Assembly (NCBI GenBank): GCA_946406115.1
Contig: OX291548.1
Span: 14,062,373-14,126,372, forward strand
Direction: 5' to 3'
Source: Apoda limacodes
Taxonomy: Eukaryota > Arthropoda > Insecta > Lepidoptera > Limacodidae
Length of the DNA: 64,000 nt
A program made the position numbers and the translations under genes. A model generated the notes under the pieces. It saw only the letters and a program-made list of their open reading frames with translations. It did not search any database and had not been told where the DNA came from. This document shows, piece after piece, positions 22,771 to 34,937 of this stretch (its first letter is position 1; each line of letters begins with the position of its first letter).

Positions 22771-25269
22771 ACTTACTTTAATTGTGGGCTTGTAGCTTAT
22801 CATTTATAGGTCTCAGTCTGACCGCGCACTTGTCTTCCCTTTACAGACGTATTTATTTAGACGTATACTTGACGTATTTCATTACTCCATTGAAGTGTCT
22901 TATCTATTTTACTTACCAACAAAAAGGTAAACCCATTAGTTACACACTAACACCAATAAATAAATAATAATCCCCTTTCACTGTTGGCTCCCGTTTTTTG
23001 TAATACCCCGACCCCCTATGGTTGAAGCCAACGAATACATTGGACCTTTCAACACTCTGCCTACACCCATTTTACTTATTTGTGTAAGTATTGACAGCTC
23101 TTTTCGGCTTTTTGACAGATCCTTTCGACCTTTCAATGAAAGGAAAGAAAGATCAGTTTGTTGCGACTCACTGAGCGTAAAATCTCGTATAGTGATAAAT
23201 ATTACGCTTAGTACCGGACTAACAACCGGACTACTGCTACTAGAGGGTAGTTACATGTTTCTGTGTGGTATTTAAAAAAAGATGTTTAAATAATTTTGTG
23301 AGCGTCAAAGCTATAATAGTCCAGTTTGGCAATATTCAGATAAACCTATTTTCCGGACTAAATAAAATAAAATACCTTAATGTAAGTTTTTTTAAATAAA
23401 ATATATTTATCGAGTGTTTTTACCACTGACGCATGAACGCATTGGAGTCTATATTATTAAAATTTAAATAAAATTACTTCGTAAAAGAAACATGCTTTTT
23501 TTTTCGTAAAAGAAACTATGCTAGTTAACTTTAATCTATTTTTCTTGTTGTTTTTACTAAGTGTGTTAAATGATTTTAATAGTAATATTTAGATATTTGT
23601 GTTCTAGTAACTTAAGGAACAAGCAAGAAGAATGCCTTTTTTTGCTAATACTTACATCTCAAAATGTTATTGTTTTATATGATCCAAAATTTGTGAAAAC
23701 GTTGAGACGGAATGTACCTCATCCTTTATTAACAAAACCTTGTACCCTTACTTTTAAATTCATCTAGTTTTTTTTAACTTGATCAAAAACGAAAATAAAA
23801 AAAAGCTTTTTACCTGTAATAACAATATAGCTAACAAATTATTTTAATTTCTTCACTTTTGATGTAGATACAGATTATTTTACTACATAAATCTATATTA
23901 TAGAAAGCCTTAAATACACCTGTACAATGTACAGTGTACATACATATATACATGGTTTTAATTAAGGGGGCTTTAGACAATACAGCTGTTATCTTAACTT
24001 ATGCTGTAATACGAATCTTCGATCTAAAAATCTATATTTCTGATGAAGATATATCTTGTAATAAGTAATAGAATTGTTATGGTATGAAAATGTACATATA
24101 AGAATGATTGTACAAAAATTCAGTCAACATTGCAAAATTTTTTAACATGCTAATAGTCCAAGGAATTAAATTTCATCTTTTGCTACCCACTGTGCACTAC
24201 GACAATGATAATTTGTAAAACAATCATCACCACATACACTAACATTGCACATTGGTATTTTTTTCACCTCTTAAAAGTAAAGGCATTGATCTTAAACATC
24301 CATTTTTGTTGCGACAGAAATCTCCCACAGAGTCTGTCGGGATTGGTGAATGCACACAAATAAAGATTTATTTCCCCAAGTGCCAGGGATTGTGTAAACA
24401 CAGGGTGAAGGAAGATAAAGCGGAAGGTTTTTTATATACATACCACAGTTTTGATATTTCACCATGGACATAAGGCACGACCTGATAGAAAGACGCACAA
24501 TGTGTGCATAAACCAAACTATAGTTAGTTAACATGACCTTTTTGTAAAAAAAGACATAACTTGGAAATATTCAATTAAAGTGTTAAATTATTTAGGTAGG
24601 ACATGTACGATTGGGCGTACCTACATACATTTTGTGTTAGAGATGTTGGACCAATATTAAAATTCTCAATTAAGGAAGGGGGCTTTTTATTCAATATAAG
24701 TAGGTAGCTACTGTGTCTTTAACGCGCAAATTCCTGAAGAAAATAGGTGATTTGGTAAATCTATAGCATGGAAAGCTGCCACTCCTTTACCCTACCTTGA
24801 AGAAGAGCTAGGATTATGTAAGTGAGTCAAACAAATCCTTATCAAGTAATGCCCTGAGGAAGTTTTAGTCTTATTATGTCTTTGTTTAATAACAAAAATA
24901 GTTTTTAATATGGCTTGACCTCGTGTTAAAAGATAGACAAGAGGTTTATTTAGTAGAAAAATGTTTTTTTATTGGATTGAAAAAACAATGTGTCGAATTT
25001 TTATTCGTAGTCTTCACAAAATTCCTAGAATTCGTCAGTATTGACGTTCCTTAGCTGCAGTTCTAAGAAATAACACATCGGTTGGCTGCTTGATAAGAAT
25101 TGCGTATCTACATATGTATACATGTACACACACATACACTTAATTAAGGAGAATTAAACAGTCATTTGTGTTGACTGGGCAATGATATATATTATCGTAC
25201 TATGTAAGATTAATGAGGAAATATAATGCTGTTTTTCCCCTGTTTCCTCTTTGGATTTTGGCCTTAAAG

Positions 25270-25690
25270 CTGTTATTTTTTTATGTATGTTAGATATACA
25301 CAATCACTATGTGTGTTTGTTTTACTTTTCTTGCTATGCCATTCCTATGAAAAACTGGAGCTCTGTTAAAGTCCAAAAAATGCCTCCGTTTTATGACATC
25401 TTTAGACGTGTGCTATACAAATATAAAAATTAATTTTTGAGATAACAAAACATACAGACACGGCATAATATATTACCTTTTAGGTGAAGTAATTTTTATT
25501 GAATTTGGTTGAGATTTGGAAAAGAAAAGTACGTAGTAGGGAAAACGATACGATACCCCGATTTTGAGGATGTAAGTTGTCCCTATCGCACATCCGAACC
25601 TTGGACCGGTCATAGAGCGACAAAAAATGTTTTTCAAACACCTATTTCTGCATATGCTGGGTTGTTATATTTCCTCTTCACGATAAAAAA
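25270..25690 (+). repeat. unclassified repeat, copy 2 of an intronic pair
   Basis: This is the diverged partner of 18480-18850, in the same orientation: ATTACCTTTTAGGTGAAGTA, TTGGTTGAGATTTGGAAAAG and TTGTCCCTATCGCACATCCG. It carries about 100 bp between the first and second homologous segments that copy 1 lacks. Confidence 0.65.
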
Positions 25691-26212
25691 TTAGCTTAGT
25701 ATTTATAAATTTCAGAAAGATTTTTTTTTTTTAAATTATAAGAAATTGTATATTTGGAAAAATTTATTTACAGGAGATTGCACAAGTAAAATAAAAATAT
25801 TATACCAAAAATTGAACTGACGACAAAAAATGGAGAGTGAATAATAAAATAAACCTTTTAGGTTTTACTAAGAGTAACTAATTTTAAGTTTTCGCTTTTA
25901 AACTGAATTCTATATATGGCAAAGTACAAAGTATTTTTTTGTGGCTTTATTTAAGTCCGTAGACTCAGATATTTGTTAATATCAGTTTCCAAGTGCATGG
26001 GGTAGCACAATTGATATGATCGGCGGATAAGAGCTATACTGAAAGAAGCGTCCGACTAATTAACGTCAAAACAATGCTATGTCACAATGATACAATACAG
26101 TACAGTTTTGCTACATCAAGATATGCATGTAGTTTAGTGCGAGTTTTAACGTAGATACGTCATTAAATTTGCTTCCATAGTAGGAGGCAATTCAGAAAAC
26201 TGATGATAACAT

Positions 26213-26258
26213 TTTTTTTTACCACTAAAGTGGCAAACTAGCTTACAGTCTTAGATAT
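26213..26258 (-). mobile_element. non-LTR family A tail remnant
   Basis: TTTTTTTTTACCACTAAAGT followed by GGCAAACTAGCTTACAGTC is the inverted extreme 3' end of family A. Nothing further of the element is visible. Confidence 0.65.
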
Positions 26259-26789
26259 TTTTATCCAGTAATGGCAGATATTACCAAGATCTTTATTTAA
26301 GATGACAGCTGTCAAACTATTAAGCGCTAAATTTCCTTATATATTGATCGCAGACTAGTAGTTTGCTTGCAAAAAAGATAGATCTCATCAAGATCTTCAT
26401 TTTCAAGGCTATATCTCCGAAAATATTCATCGCTGACTAGTAGAGATTGCTCTTTAGCAATAAGGCCGCCGATTAGAGTTTTTCGTTATACTATATAATG
26501 TTATTCACTGATTGTTTGGTGTACAAACGAAGTATATCCGGGCGATGGTGAGTATGCGGGACAGAGTCCGGTTATGCTCAGTTGTGGACAAGGCTTGTAT
26601 AGTGCTTTTCTCAAACATGCTTGTAAAAACACTAATTATATTGACAGCTGTATGGACAATAATAAAAATAGTTGAGTTGGTAATTTTTACCGCTGACTCG
26701 CCGCGTTCAAATGTCGATTTATTTTTTTACTTGTGTAAATGAATTTACTAGAGCATTCTTTATTTTGTTGAGAGCCAAATTTAATTATC

Positions 26790-26960
26790 GTGTCGCATTT
26801 ATGGAATCTGCATCGAGAACATTTTCGTGTGATGATTTTCTACGATTTTAAATGTGGCCTAAAACCTGATGAGTCATTTCATCGACTTCAAATGGCTTTT
26901 ATGGATGAAGGACCTCCAAAAGCAACCATCAACCGTTGGCATTTCATTTTTGCGTTTCAT
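26790..26960 (+). pseudogene. mariner transposase, N-terminal fragment
   Basis: The frame reads ESASREHFRVMIFYDFKCG, then LKPDESFHRLQMAFMDEGPP and KATINRWHF. This is the first helix-turn-helix domain of mariner transposases (REHxR..IFYDFKxGL...ATVxRW). The similarity stops about 60 residues in, and the catalytic DD34D region is absent. The element inserted in the cad intron and is dead. Confidence 0.8.
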
Positions 26961-27164
26961 TTGTTTTCGGTAAAAACTGTTCTTTGCCAAATAGCTAGTG
27001 ATTTTTCTATACTATATAGCTAGGGCGTGTATTTTCCATAAATAATAACACCTCGGAATTGATTTCAATGTTATCAAATGTGACAATAACTAAACTTACT
27101 ATAAGAACTTGTTTTTCTCTGCGCTGCGTATTGGTTTTATTCAGTTATTTTATAAAATTTGATT

Positions 27165-28660
27165 CGGCATACGGGGGCGAGATGCGGTAGATTTTAAGGG
27201 GCAAGATGGGGTAGAAAGGCAAGCGGCATACAAATGTCTAATTTAACTATTTATTTTGTTCTAGAACGGTGATAAATTATAAAAAAAAAAACAGGAGGAG
27301 CGGATTGGTCAGAAGAAAGTATGAAAGATGCTGTGAAAACTGTGGTTGAAGGAAAAGTGGGCTACTGGTTAGCAGGAAATTCATTTTCTGCCCGATAAAC
27401 AACTTTAGAAAGAAAAGTGAAGCTTGCTCGAGAAAGTTTAGATAAGAATGATTAAATTACTGTTAAATTCAAGGTACCGTTAGGCCCAAAAGTTTTTTAC
27501 TGATAATGGAGAGCAGGCTTTATGGACTGACAATGAAAGACCTAAGAGGTTTAGTCTATTGACTAGCGGTAAAAAATTACAATCGTCATCTGTTTAAAAA
27601 TTAAAAAGAAGAAGCCGGGAAAGACTGGGCATTAGGATTTTTAAAAAGACACTATTCGACAGCCCGAAAGTACCTCAGCTGGAATTGGAAAGGCGTTCAT
27701 ACAATCGTCTACGACGTCAACAGCTGTCAATGGTTTTAAGAAATGTGGGATTTCGCCATATGATCCAACAGTAATCTCTGAAAGCGACTTTACTCCGTCT
27801 TTGATGTTCAGCTTAATGTATGCGACGCACCTGCAAGCGATTATAGTTCGTTGTAATGGAATCGTCATCCACAGGACCAGCAACAAATAATCAGTATGCG
27901 CCCATTATATCTGAAACCATTTATGTTGTGTAAACCTTGACAGGTGCAGCAGTGATGACAGTAACAGTGGAAACAGAAAAATTTCGAGACTTGATACTGC
28001 CACTAGTATTTCTGCAAGTACGTCACCATCCACTAATCTGGTTACTGCACCTACTGTGCTACCTAATACAATGTCAACCCCTGAACCAGGATGTTCTAAC
28101 TGGCTTGATAACCCCGATCTACACGAAAGACCACGAACTCCGCAGCAATCAATATTGGGTGTTGTAACTCCGTAGAAAATACTGCCCTTTCCAGCAACTA
28201 GAAAAATATCTCGCGTATAAACTAGAAAAGGAAGAAAAACCGCGGTTATCACATCATCGCCAGATAAGAATGAAGTAGAAGAAGCGATAACGAAAAAAGA
28301 ACAAGCGGAAGAGGATAATCAGCGAAAATAAGAGTTGAGGAAACTTAAAAAATCTCAAAAAAAAAACATGCAACTAAGGAAAAAGGAGCTAAAAATAGAT
28401 CATTAAACGATAATAGTGACAAAGATATTGACAACATACTCTTTTTGTATTTTAAAGGCTTATATTTGGACTCAAATGAAGGCTGGGCTGCTTGTTCAGC
28501 ATGCGGTAAATGGGCTCACTGCAGCTGTGCACGTTTGGACGACTAAGATGCAGATACCGTGTTCACTTGTGAACATTGTGAACAGTAAATGGTCACTTGC
28601 TTGCCTATCATGCCCCCCTATTGGGGTACCTCATCTTACCCTAGGGGTGGGGCATATTAT
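27165..28660 (+). mobile_element. pogo-type DNA transposon, frameshifted, catalytic core deleted
   Basis: In shifting frames the plus strand shows a pogo/psq-like N-terminal helix-turn-helix (about 27300-27420: WSEESMKDAVKTVVEGKVG and TTLERKVKLA). Next comes a CENP-B-like second domain (27500-27760) around GEQALWTDN, MKDLRGLVY-like and GRDWALGFLK-like pieces. A low-complexity Ser/Thr/Pro region follows (28000-28160). A C-terminal cysteine-rich PHD-like finger ends it (28440-28586: GWAACSACGKWAHCSCA and TFTCEHCEQ-like). The DDE nuclease between the second domain and the C-terminus is gone. GGGGCAAGATGGGGTAG on the left and a diverged inverse near 28625 may be the terminal repeats. Confidence 0.72.
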
Positions 28661-29214
28661 GGGGATGAGGGTGTATTTCTATATTATTCTATTTTTTTTT
28701 TATTTAATTATGTTGATTATCTGCCAAGTACACGTTAACAATGAAGTCTTATTATCAAAGAAGATTATAAGAATAAATTATATTAATAAAACTCATTATG
28801 GACTATTTTTTTATTATCAAACTCCGTCTTATCCCACTCTCTCAGACGCAATGGGGGCGGAGGCTACCCCATAGGACGCAACGTGTGTGTTGTCTTCATT
28901 TATTTCTTGTAGTCAATAAAATTATATTAAATCCTTGTGTACAAGGTAGGTATATACTACCTACTATGTTTACCTGTCTTATTGTCTGTCTGTAACATAA
29001 TATGTTATGTTTTTAGGTGCGCGTAATTTGTGATAGAACCAAGTTGTAAAACGTTGAAAAGTGGGGTGTAGGTGTATTCGTACCCACACCTCTTCACATC
29101 AGTATATTACACATTAGCTGACACTTAAACTGACCAAATATTTTCCCCAGAGGTTCCAGTTATAACGTAGGCGAGCACTTAGAAAGGATTTTGCAAATAT
29201 CAACCCCTAATGGG

Positions 29215-29440
29215 ATTTCAATTTTACATTGTGTGGCGGAGGTTCGAGTTCAGCGTGTGCGCAATGCGTCTTTTTGTTTAGTTTTTAAGTAGGTACATTG
29301 ATTATTCACACCACTGAATTTTAGGTGAAGAAAATCTGCATACGTCAAAAAGAGACGCACTGGGCCCGCTTGTGGACTATGTCCCAAATTACCTTGGTTG
29401 AGGGCGGGCCGCACTATAGTGGGGCCGTATGCGGCTGATA
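29215..29440. repeat. SINE-like repeat
   Basis: TTGATTATTCACACCACTGA recurs inverted relative to 58990-59010 (CCAGTGGTGTGAATAATCAA). The preceding GGAGGTTCGAGTTCAGCG resembles a pol III B box. The tail with GTGGACTATGTCCCAAATTA fits a lepidopteran SINE body. It is too diverged to classify. Confidence 0.45.
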
Positions 29441-30419
29441 AGGAAAACAAATTTTTGAAGCCGAATAAAACATAATGGTTATTTGGACTTCAGGTTGACA
29501 TATTTCGCAACATTTGAAAAATTAGCGCCTAGTATATATAAGAGGAATATATATGAATGGAACTTTTTACGAGAATTTCAATATTTCGTAGATAAAACCA
29601 TGAACAGTTAAAGCTTTCTTGCCGAAGTTTACGCAAACGAAGTCGCAGGAATAAGCCAGTCCTGTATATAATAAAATGATAGAAAATAAAGAAATATACC
29701 CAAACAATATACCTAATATTTAAAACAAAACAAAAACAAATCTTGTTGTGGGGTTATTTATACTTTTTGGATATTTTCATAAAATAAAATTGGCTTTAAT
29801 ATTTATAACTTTTGGTATAATGGTATAAACGAAAAAGGGAAAGATTCCCGGTTCGTCCGTCTATCTGTCTGTAGATATGTCAACGCTGTTTTACTCAGCA
29901 AATTTGTATATACAAAATTTGATAATTTTAGTCGTTAACTTGCTCGCAGTAGATATAAGATAATGGCACTAATATTTATAACTTTAATATTTAAACGAAG
30001 TCAAAATGTCATAGTTGACAAAACTATTTCGTAAAGTCTTACTTAGTTTTTAAATGTTGGCTAAAATGTACTAAAAATTTTTTGATCGCCACTAGCTTGT
30101 CTTCAAAGTTTGCAATCAAAAATAATTGTTATTGAAGGATAAAATTGATTTTTTAATATTGAATTAGCTTTAGGCAGAAGGAAGGCTAATTAAAATAATT
30201 TGATTTATTTCGCAAGGCATTTTAAAACAACAAACACAACTGTTACGTAAAACAACCTGTTCTATAACACAGTATAAATGTCTTAATATCTAATTAAACA
30301 AACACAATTTTAAAAGCTTATTCATTTTATTTCCGCCCAAGCAATTTGTTCGAGCTTTTGAAATTATCATCGCGAATAACATTTAGATGTTATTTTGTAT
30401 TTATGAGACGAGTCGTGTT

Positions 30420-30565
30420 AACGTGTGCCTTGGGAGCTAGCGCACGGTGTGAGCAATTAATTCCGGGACAAAGTGCCGGGAAAGCCCGAGAATGGTGCCG
30501 GGTTAGCGGGGTTGCTCCCGGCGACAATCACGGAAAATGGCGCCCGCGGGACCATAGCGAACAAG
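30420..30565. promoter_or_regulatory. GC-rich island in the cad intron, function unknown
   Basis: A sharp change in base composition (GAGCAATTAATTCCGGGACA, AAAGCCCGAGAATGGTGCCG, ATGGCGCCCGCGGGACCATA) stands out from the AT-rich intron. It contains a TAAT-core homeodomain-type word. A frame of 105 codons crosses it, but it has no recognisable domain and I do not call it a gene. Enhancer or alternative promoter are both possible. Confidence 0.25.
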
Positions 30566-30689
30566 TTAAATCTTTGCCAACTAACTTCTTACTTAACCGC
30601 AAAGTTAAGTTAACTGTGAAAATACTGTTTGTACTTTTTATTGTGGACTCGGGGTTCGATTGACTAATCAGTGAAGTTTATTATGATCT

Positions 30690-31110
30690 GACTCCCTCGC
30701 AGACTAGATGGTAGTGTGACACTAGTTGCTGTGCAGAGGGTGTGGGTTCGATTCCCGCGCTGGACAAACATTCATGTGATAAAACATTTGTGTTTTTCTT
30801 AAGTCTGGGTGTATTTATGTATAATGTGTATGTATTTAAACAAAAATAGTAATTTATATGTATTTGTATCTGTTGTCCATAATTGGTATCCATAACAAAA
30901 GCTTTGCTTACTTTGGGGCCAGACGTAATGGGTGTGTGTAATGTCCAAAAATATTTATTTAGTATTATTATATTATTTATTATTGTTACTATACCTCCAT
31001 TATATCGAAGAGAGATATATATATATATATTTAATCTATCCAAGTATGTAGGTATTGTTGTTGATCCGTTGCTTGTTGTAATACAAGGGCACAAGCCACT
31101 ACTTAAAAAG
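30690..31110 (+). mobile_element. tRNA-derived SINE (family S1)
   Basis: The head has CTCCCTCGCAGACTAGATGG and a clear B box (GGGTTCGATTCCC at about 30745). Then come ACAAACATTCATGTGATAAA and the body with GTGTATTTATGTATAATGTG, ending GTGTGTAATGTCCAAAAATA and an AT-rich tail with an (AT)n tract at 31014-31030. It is the same family as 13440-13680 in opposite orientation. Confidence 0.75.
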
Positions 31111-31734
31111 AAGGCTTAGTCCATAGTCCACCAGGCTGGACCGGTGATGGGAATTGGTAGATGTCACTCGACCGTCAAAATTTTTAAGCTGCCCACAAGA
31201 CATTTGACTTGGCTTAATGACTGTTTTCGTATGACAGCAGTCAGAATCGACAGCATACCATGGTCTCCTAAGTATGAAGGAGCTCAGAAGGCTGTCACCC
31301 ATCGAAGAACTAAATAGCCCGACGTTATTTAACTTTGGATATTGTTTCTGTGTATGAAATAAATTTACTCAAAACCACGAGAACCAATTAAAACGAAACG
31401 TAATGGTCTTTGTGCTTTTTAGATGAACAACGTTGAACAAGGCACTAAACTCTTACTTTTAGCTTTTGACTTAGATTTATGGTCATCAATGTTGAGTAAA
31501 GTTATAAAAGATTATTTTTGGTTCTATCACTTACATCTCAGTGCAAGGACATTCATATAAGTGCTCAATTATTGTAGCCTAAACTGAATAAATTATATTG
31601 AATTTGAATTAAAATCCTAGAAATACTTATAAAAAGGAAATCGGGTTTTGTAAACCAAAACCTTAAGCTTTTATATGTTAATGTGTAAATTACCTTTTTA
31701 ATTCTAAGGTCATGTTCAAGATTTATTTATCACT

Positions 31735-31980
31735 GTAGGTAATATAATTAATAATTTCTGGACAAACGGAGCGCCGTCTGGTCTTAAACTGAGCAAGACA
31801 TGAGATATAAATATATACCAGATAATAAATACAAATAATATATTTTTTTTTGTAAATAGAAACATAACATACATAGAAAACACCCAATACAAACAAAAAT
31901 ATAAATGTTTGCGTTGTGCGGGAATCGATCCCACGCCTCCGGTTCAGCAGGCAGGCCATTACCCACTGAGCCACACAGAC
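31735..31980 (-). mobile_element. tRNA-derived SINE (family S2)
   Basis: On the minus strand it begins AGTCTGTGTGGCTCAGTGGG, a tRNA-like A box (GGCTCAGTGGGTAATGG). The B box is GGGATCGATTCCCGC. The AT-rich body with GGGTGTTTTCTATGTATG ends near CTGGTATATATTTATATCTC and a CAGACGGCGCTCCG motif. The tRNA-like head is well preserved. Related in body to S1 but with a different head. Confidence 0.75.
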
Positions 31981-33029
31981 TGTCTAAGCTCTTAGGTATG
32001 ATACATTACGAACATTTAATAAGTGGGTAGTATGCTATCTCATATGTTTGATTTTACTTAATTTGGAAACATTTAAATTATATACCTAGGATATATTTTG
32101 GTTGTTTTTACAAATTTTGCCACTTTAATTGATACGGGAAAAGAGCCCATGGCAAATGTAAGTGATTTTTTACATATCTTCATAATATTCTATTTGTGTG
32201 TGTGTAGACAGATTTACATTTGCTAAGTCATATTTTTGCTACATTTATATTCTCTAATTATATCGGCGTTGTGAATATTTTGTAAGAATTGGTGAAAGTT
32301 CAAAAACAATTAAACGTTCACTCATGATAAGTCGAAAAAAAAAACATATGCTTTACTTGGGTTATTTAAAATATTGATCATATTTCCGATGCTTGTATAT
32401 AAAGGCTTTGATTATAACTTTCATTTTCCGTGGTCTGTCTTACCTAATTTTAGCCTGACTCTAATAACATCCAATATTATATTGTCGTCAAAAAAATGAT
32501 ATTGTATCCTATTTTTGAGAAATAAAATATTTGAATTTGAATTAGACTTCTGTAGGATGATTAAAAAAAATATATGCAAAATAAAGTAATCTTGCTTAGT
32601 TACCGTGTCTATAGTTTTTTGAATGTCTCCTAAATCCACCCTTGCATTGAAAATCATAATAAAGCGTTTCATATGTACGTTACAGAAATACAAGATATGA
32701 CAATATAGCCGGAAACGTATAAAACCCATCGAAATTTCTTTTTTTTTTCATTTTTTTCATAGGTATATTTCTTACATACAGAGAATCCCAAAATTGTAGT
32801 TTTATCATTAGTTAAGTTAAGTTTCGCGCCCCAGAAATAAATCCTGGATTCATCCCATACGAGCTCAGGTGTTCGGACAGTCATATCAAGTACCTACATT
32901 TGGAATATGATAATCTGTTACTTTTCGACGTATGATCATCAGAAATCTTAACTATATTTAAGCACGTCAGAGCGCACGTAGACAAAAGCATTCGTAGCCC
33001 CTTAGCACTTAGCTAGCAAATAAGACTCG

Positions 33030-33120
33030 ACTTGTGTGAAGCGGTCACCGTAGTATATGGATGGCAACACCAGGAGAATTACTCGGGCAATGTTGACATT
33101 GCCGTGGGTTAAAGCTCATA
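33030..33120 (-). mobile_element. non-LTR family A 3'-end remnant plus small palindrome
   Basis: GAAGCGGTCACCGTAGTATA and ATGGCAACACCAGG are an inverted, diverged family A end. Just after, GGCAATGTTGACATTGCC (33099-33116) is a perfect short palindrome with a 2-base centre. Its left flank (TACTCGGGCAAxxTT) resembles the hairpin at 33231. Confidence 0.55.
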
Positions 33121-33230
33121 TATTATTTCAATACAATAGTTTTGTGGAACTTTACAACTACCTAATTGGCAAAACTGACTATACCCATGTCATAAGAATA
33201 AAAAATCCAGTCACTAGTAGATACTAGTGA

Positions 33231-33283
33231 AAATACTCGGGCAACATTACTTAATAGATTTAAGTAATGTTGCCCGAGTATTT
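33231..33283. repeat. perfect 23-bp inverted repeat with a 7-base loop
   Basis: The left arm (33231-33253, AAATACTCGGGCAACATTAC...) is matched exactly by the right arm (33261-33283), separated by ATAGATT. Perfect pairing over 23 bp means the structure is recent or under constraint. Transcribed in either direction it would form a tight stem-loop. Confidence 0.9.
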
Positions 33284-33954
33284 TTTATTCCATTGATTAT
33301 ACCAATCATTAAAATGTAAAATAATAGCTAGAACTTTGTGTACTTAATTAAATACTATGCACCAATATAGAATAGTCATGGCTAATATGAATAAATACAT
33401 ACATCTAAGTACCTAATAATTCTGAAAATATTCATTACATTTTTTATCTAAGGCTATATAATCAGATTATGGCATCTCTGGACATTTTCCGGAGATTTTA
33501 CATAATTATAAGAGCATGTACTGCCAATGGTCGGCATCTATTTTCACCTATAATGTAGGTACCTATAAATTCCTAGGCTATCGTGCACGGTACTGTTGTC
33601 CTAATTCAAATCCTTATTCATATACATATTATAACATTCGAGTGTGAATTTGTTTTGTTTGTTTAGTTATGGGATTATTTGCGAACTTCATTGAAGACTT
33701 TTAATGTATCACATGGTGCCCCTATGCAATCTGAAAAACAATTGGCAAATTAAATAGTACCTAAATTTTGATTGTTTTTTTTTTTAATCAAACTAATTAC
33801 ATTGTAAATCTGGTTTATTAAGTGTTTCAATACAAAATATGTATTGATACACAATAATATTATGTTTCATTTGTGATTTTACAAAGATTACCTATTGGAC
33901 GCACGCAATAAAACAGTATTGTAATTAGTTTGTAAAGCTAGTTGTAGTTAATTT

Positions 33955-34020
33955 ACTTGACGATTCGAAAGTGTTCTAAGTAACCTATTTGAATTAAAAG
34001 ATTTTGATTTGAACCAGGAC
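33955..34020 (+). mobile_element. jockey-like element, 3'-end remnant
   Basis: TTGACGATTCGAAAGTGTTC followed by CTATTTGAATTAAAAGATTT matches the end of the element at 51245-53335 (TTTGACGATTCAAAAGTG, then TTATTTGAATAAACC). Only the 3' UTR tail survives. Confidence 0.65.
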
Positions 34021-34611
34021 CAGTACCAGAACCAGAACAGATTTTGAAAGCTGTTTAAAAGCTACATTACTTCAGATGCTTACCTATAGGTTATGATTTA
34101 TTCCAAGAATTTAGAGAACTATGTGGACGGAACGAACTACCTATTTGATAACATAATTCTGAAATGGAGTTTACTATCGAAGTTCGTTCCTTGTTCCGAT
34201 TAAGCAAACATTCAGCTTACATCACATTGATAGCATTAGTTATTTATTGTTCTTATGTTTGTATCTTATGCTGTTATATAAACTTACACACATTTCTAAG
34301 TAATCTTTTTTGTTATATATCGTTAATATCGTATCAAGAAAATAATTGATTTCCTTACTAGATATTTTGTTTCTAAATTTGTAGTATGTGGACTGTTAAT
34401 TATGGCTCATAAAATAAGACTGTATTGTTATTTCTGCGATCTTAAAATTTTGACTCTATCCAAACTTAATATTATAAAAAATACGAAGAGATTGTTTGTT
34501 TGGCTTTTTTTACGTTGCAATGAAGTATCGAATTGAGCAGAAATTTGTACATGGATAGTTGAACAGGCGGATAATGACATTAGCCACTTTTTAAAAGAAA
34601 ATTTAAAAGGT

Positions 34612-34937
34612 CCATTTTTCCTGATGGAAAGCGGTCACCGTAGCCTTTGGACGCTTGCAACACCAGGGGTATCACTAGCGCGTTGCCGACCCTTCAAAAA
34701 TCCAATAACTTCTTTCTTGAAGAACCCCATACTGTAGTCCTTAGAGAAAACCTTGGCAGGGAGCTCATTCCACAACCTTGTTCGCGGGAGGAAGTTTCTC
34801 TGAAACCGCACTGTACGCGATCGTTTCGGTCTAAAGTGTGAGAATGAATTCCCTGCCGATATCGAGCGGTGCGATGGTAGAATGTAGCCGTGGGCATCTT
34901 TTCGAACAATTCCTCAGAACACATCCCATTGTATTGT
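34612..34937 (-). mobile_element. non-LTR family A, 3' terminal fragment
   Basis: TGATGGAAAGCGGTCACCGT, ACGCTTGCAACACCAGGGGT and CCTTGGCAGGGAGCTCATTC are the inverse of the family 3' end and ORF C-terminus. It closely matches 45245-45545 and 62410-62700. Truncated at about 34937, and the frame is broken relative to the longest copy. Confidence 0.87.

Noticed and set aside
27905..28874. Open frames of 115 and 152 codons as host genes
   Set aside because: They are out-of-frame or antisense readings of the decayed pogo transposon; the real homology is in another frame.
30346..30663. 105-codon plus-strand ORF
   Set aside because: Openness is due to a short GC-rich island; no domain, no splice context, and it lies within the cad intron on the opposite strand.
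31014..31030. AT dinucleotide run as a regulatory site
   Set aside because: It is the AT-rich tail of a SINE.
31905..31980. tRNA gene on the minus strand (GGCTCAGTGGGTAATGG with GGGATCGATTCCCGC)
   Set aside because: It continues directly into an AT-rich SINE body, related copies exist at 13440 and 30690, and no matching acceptor stem closes it.
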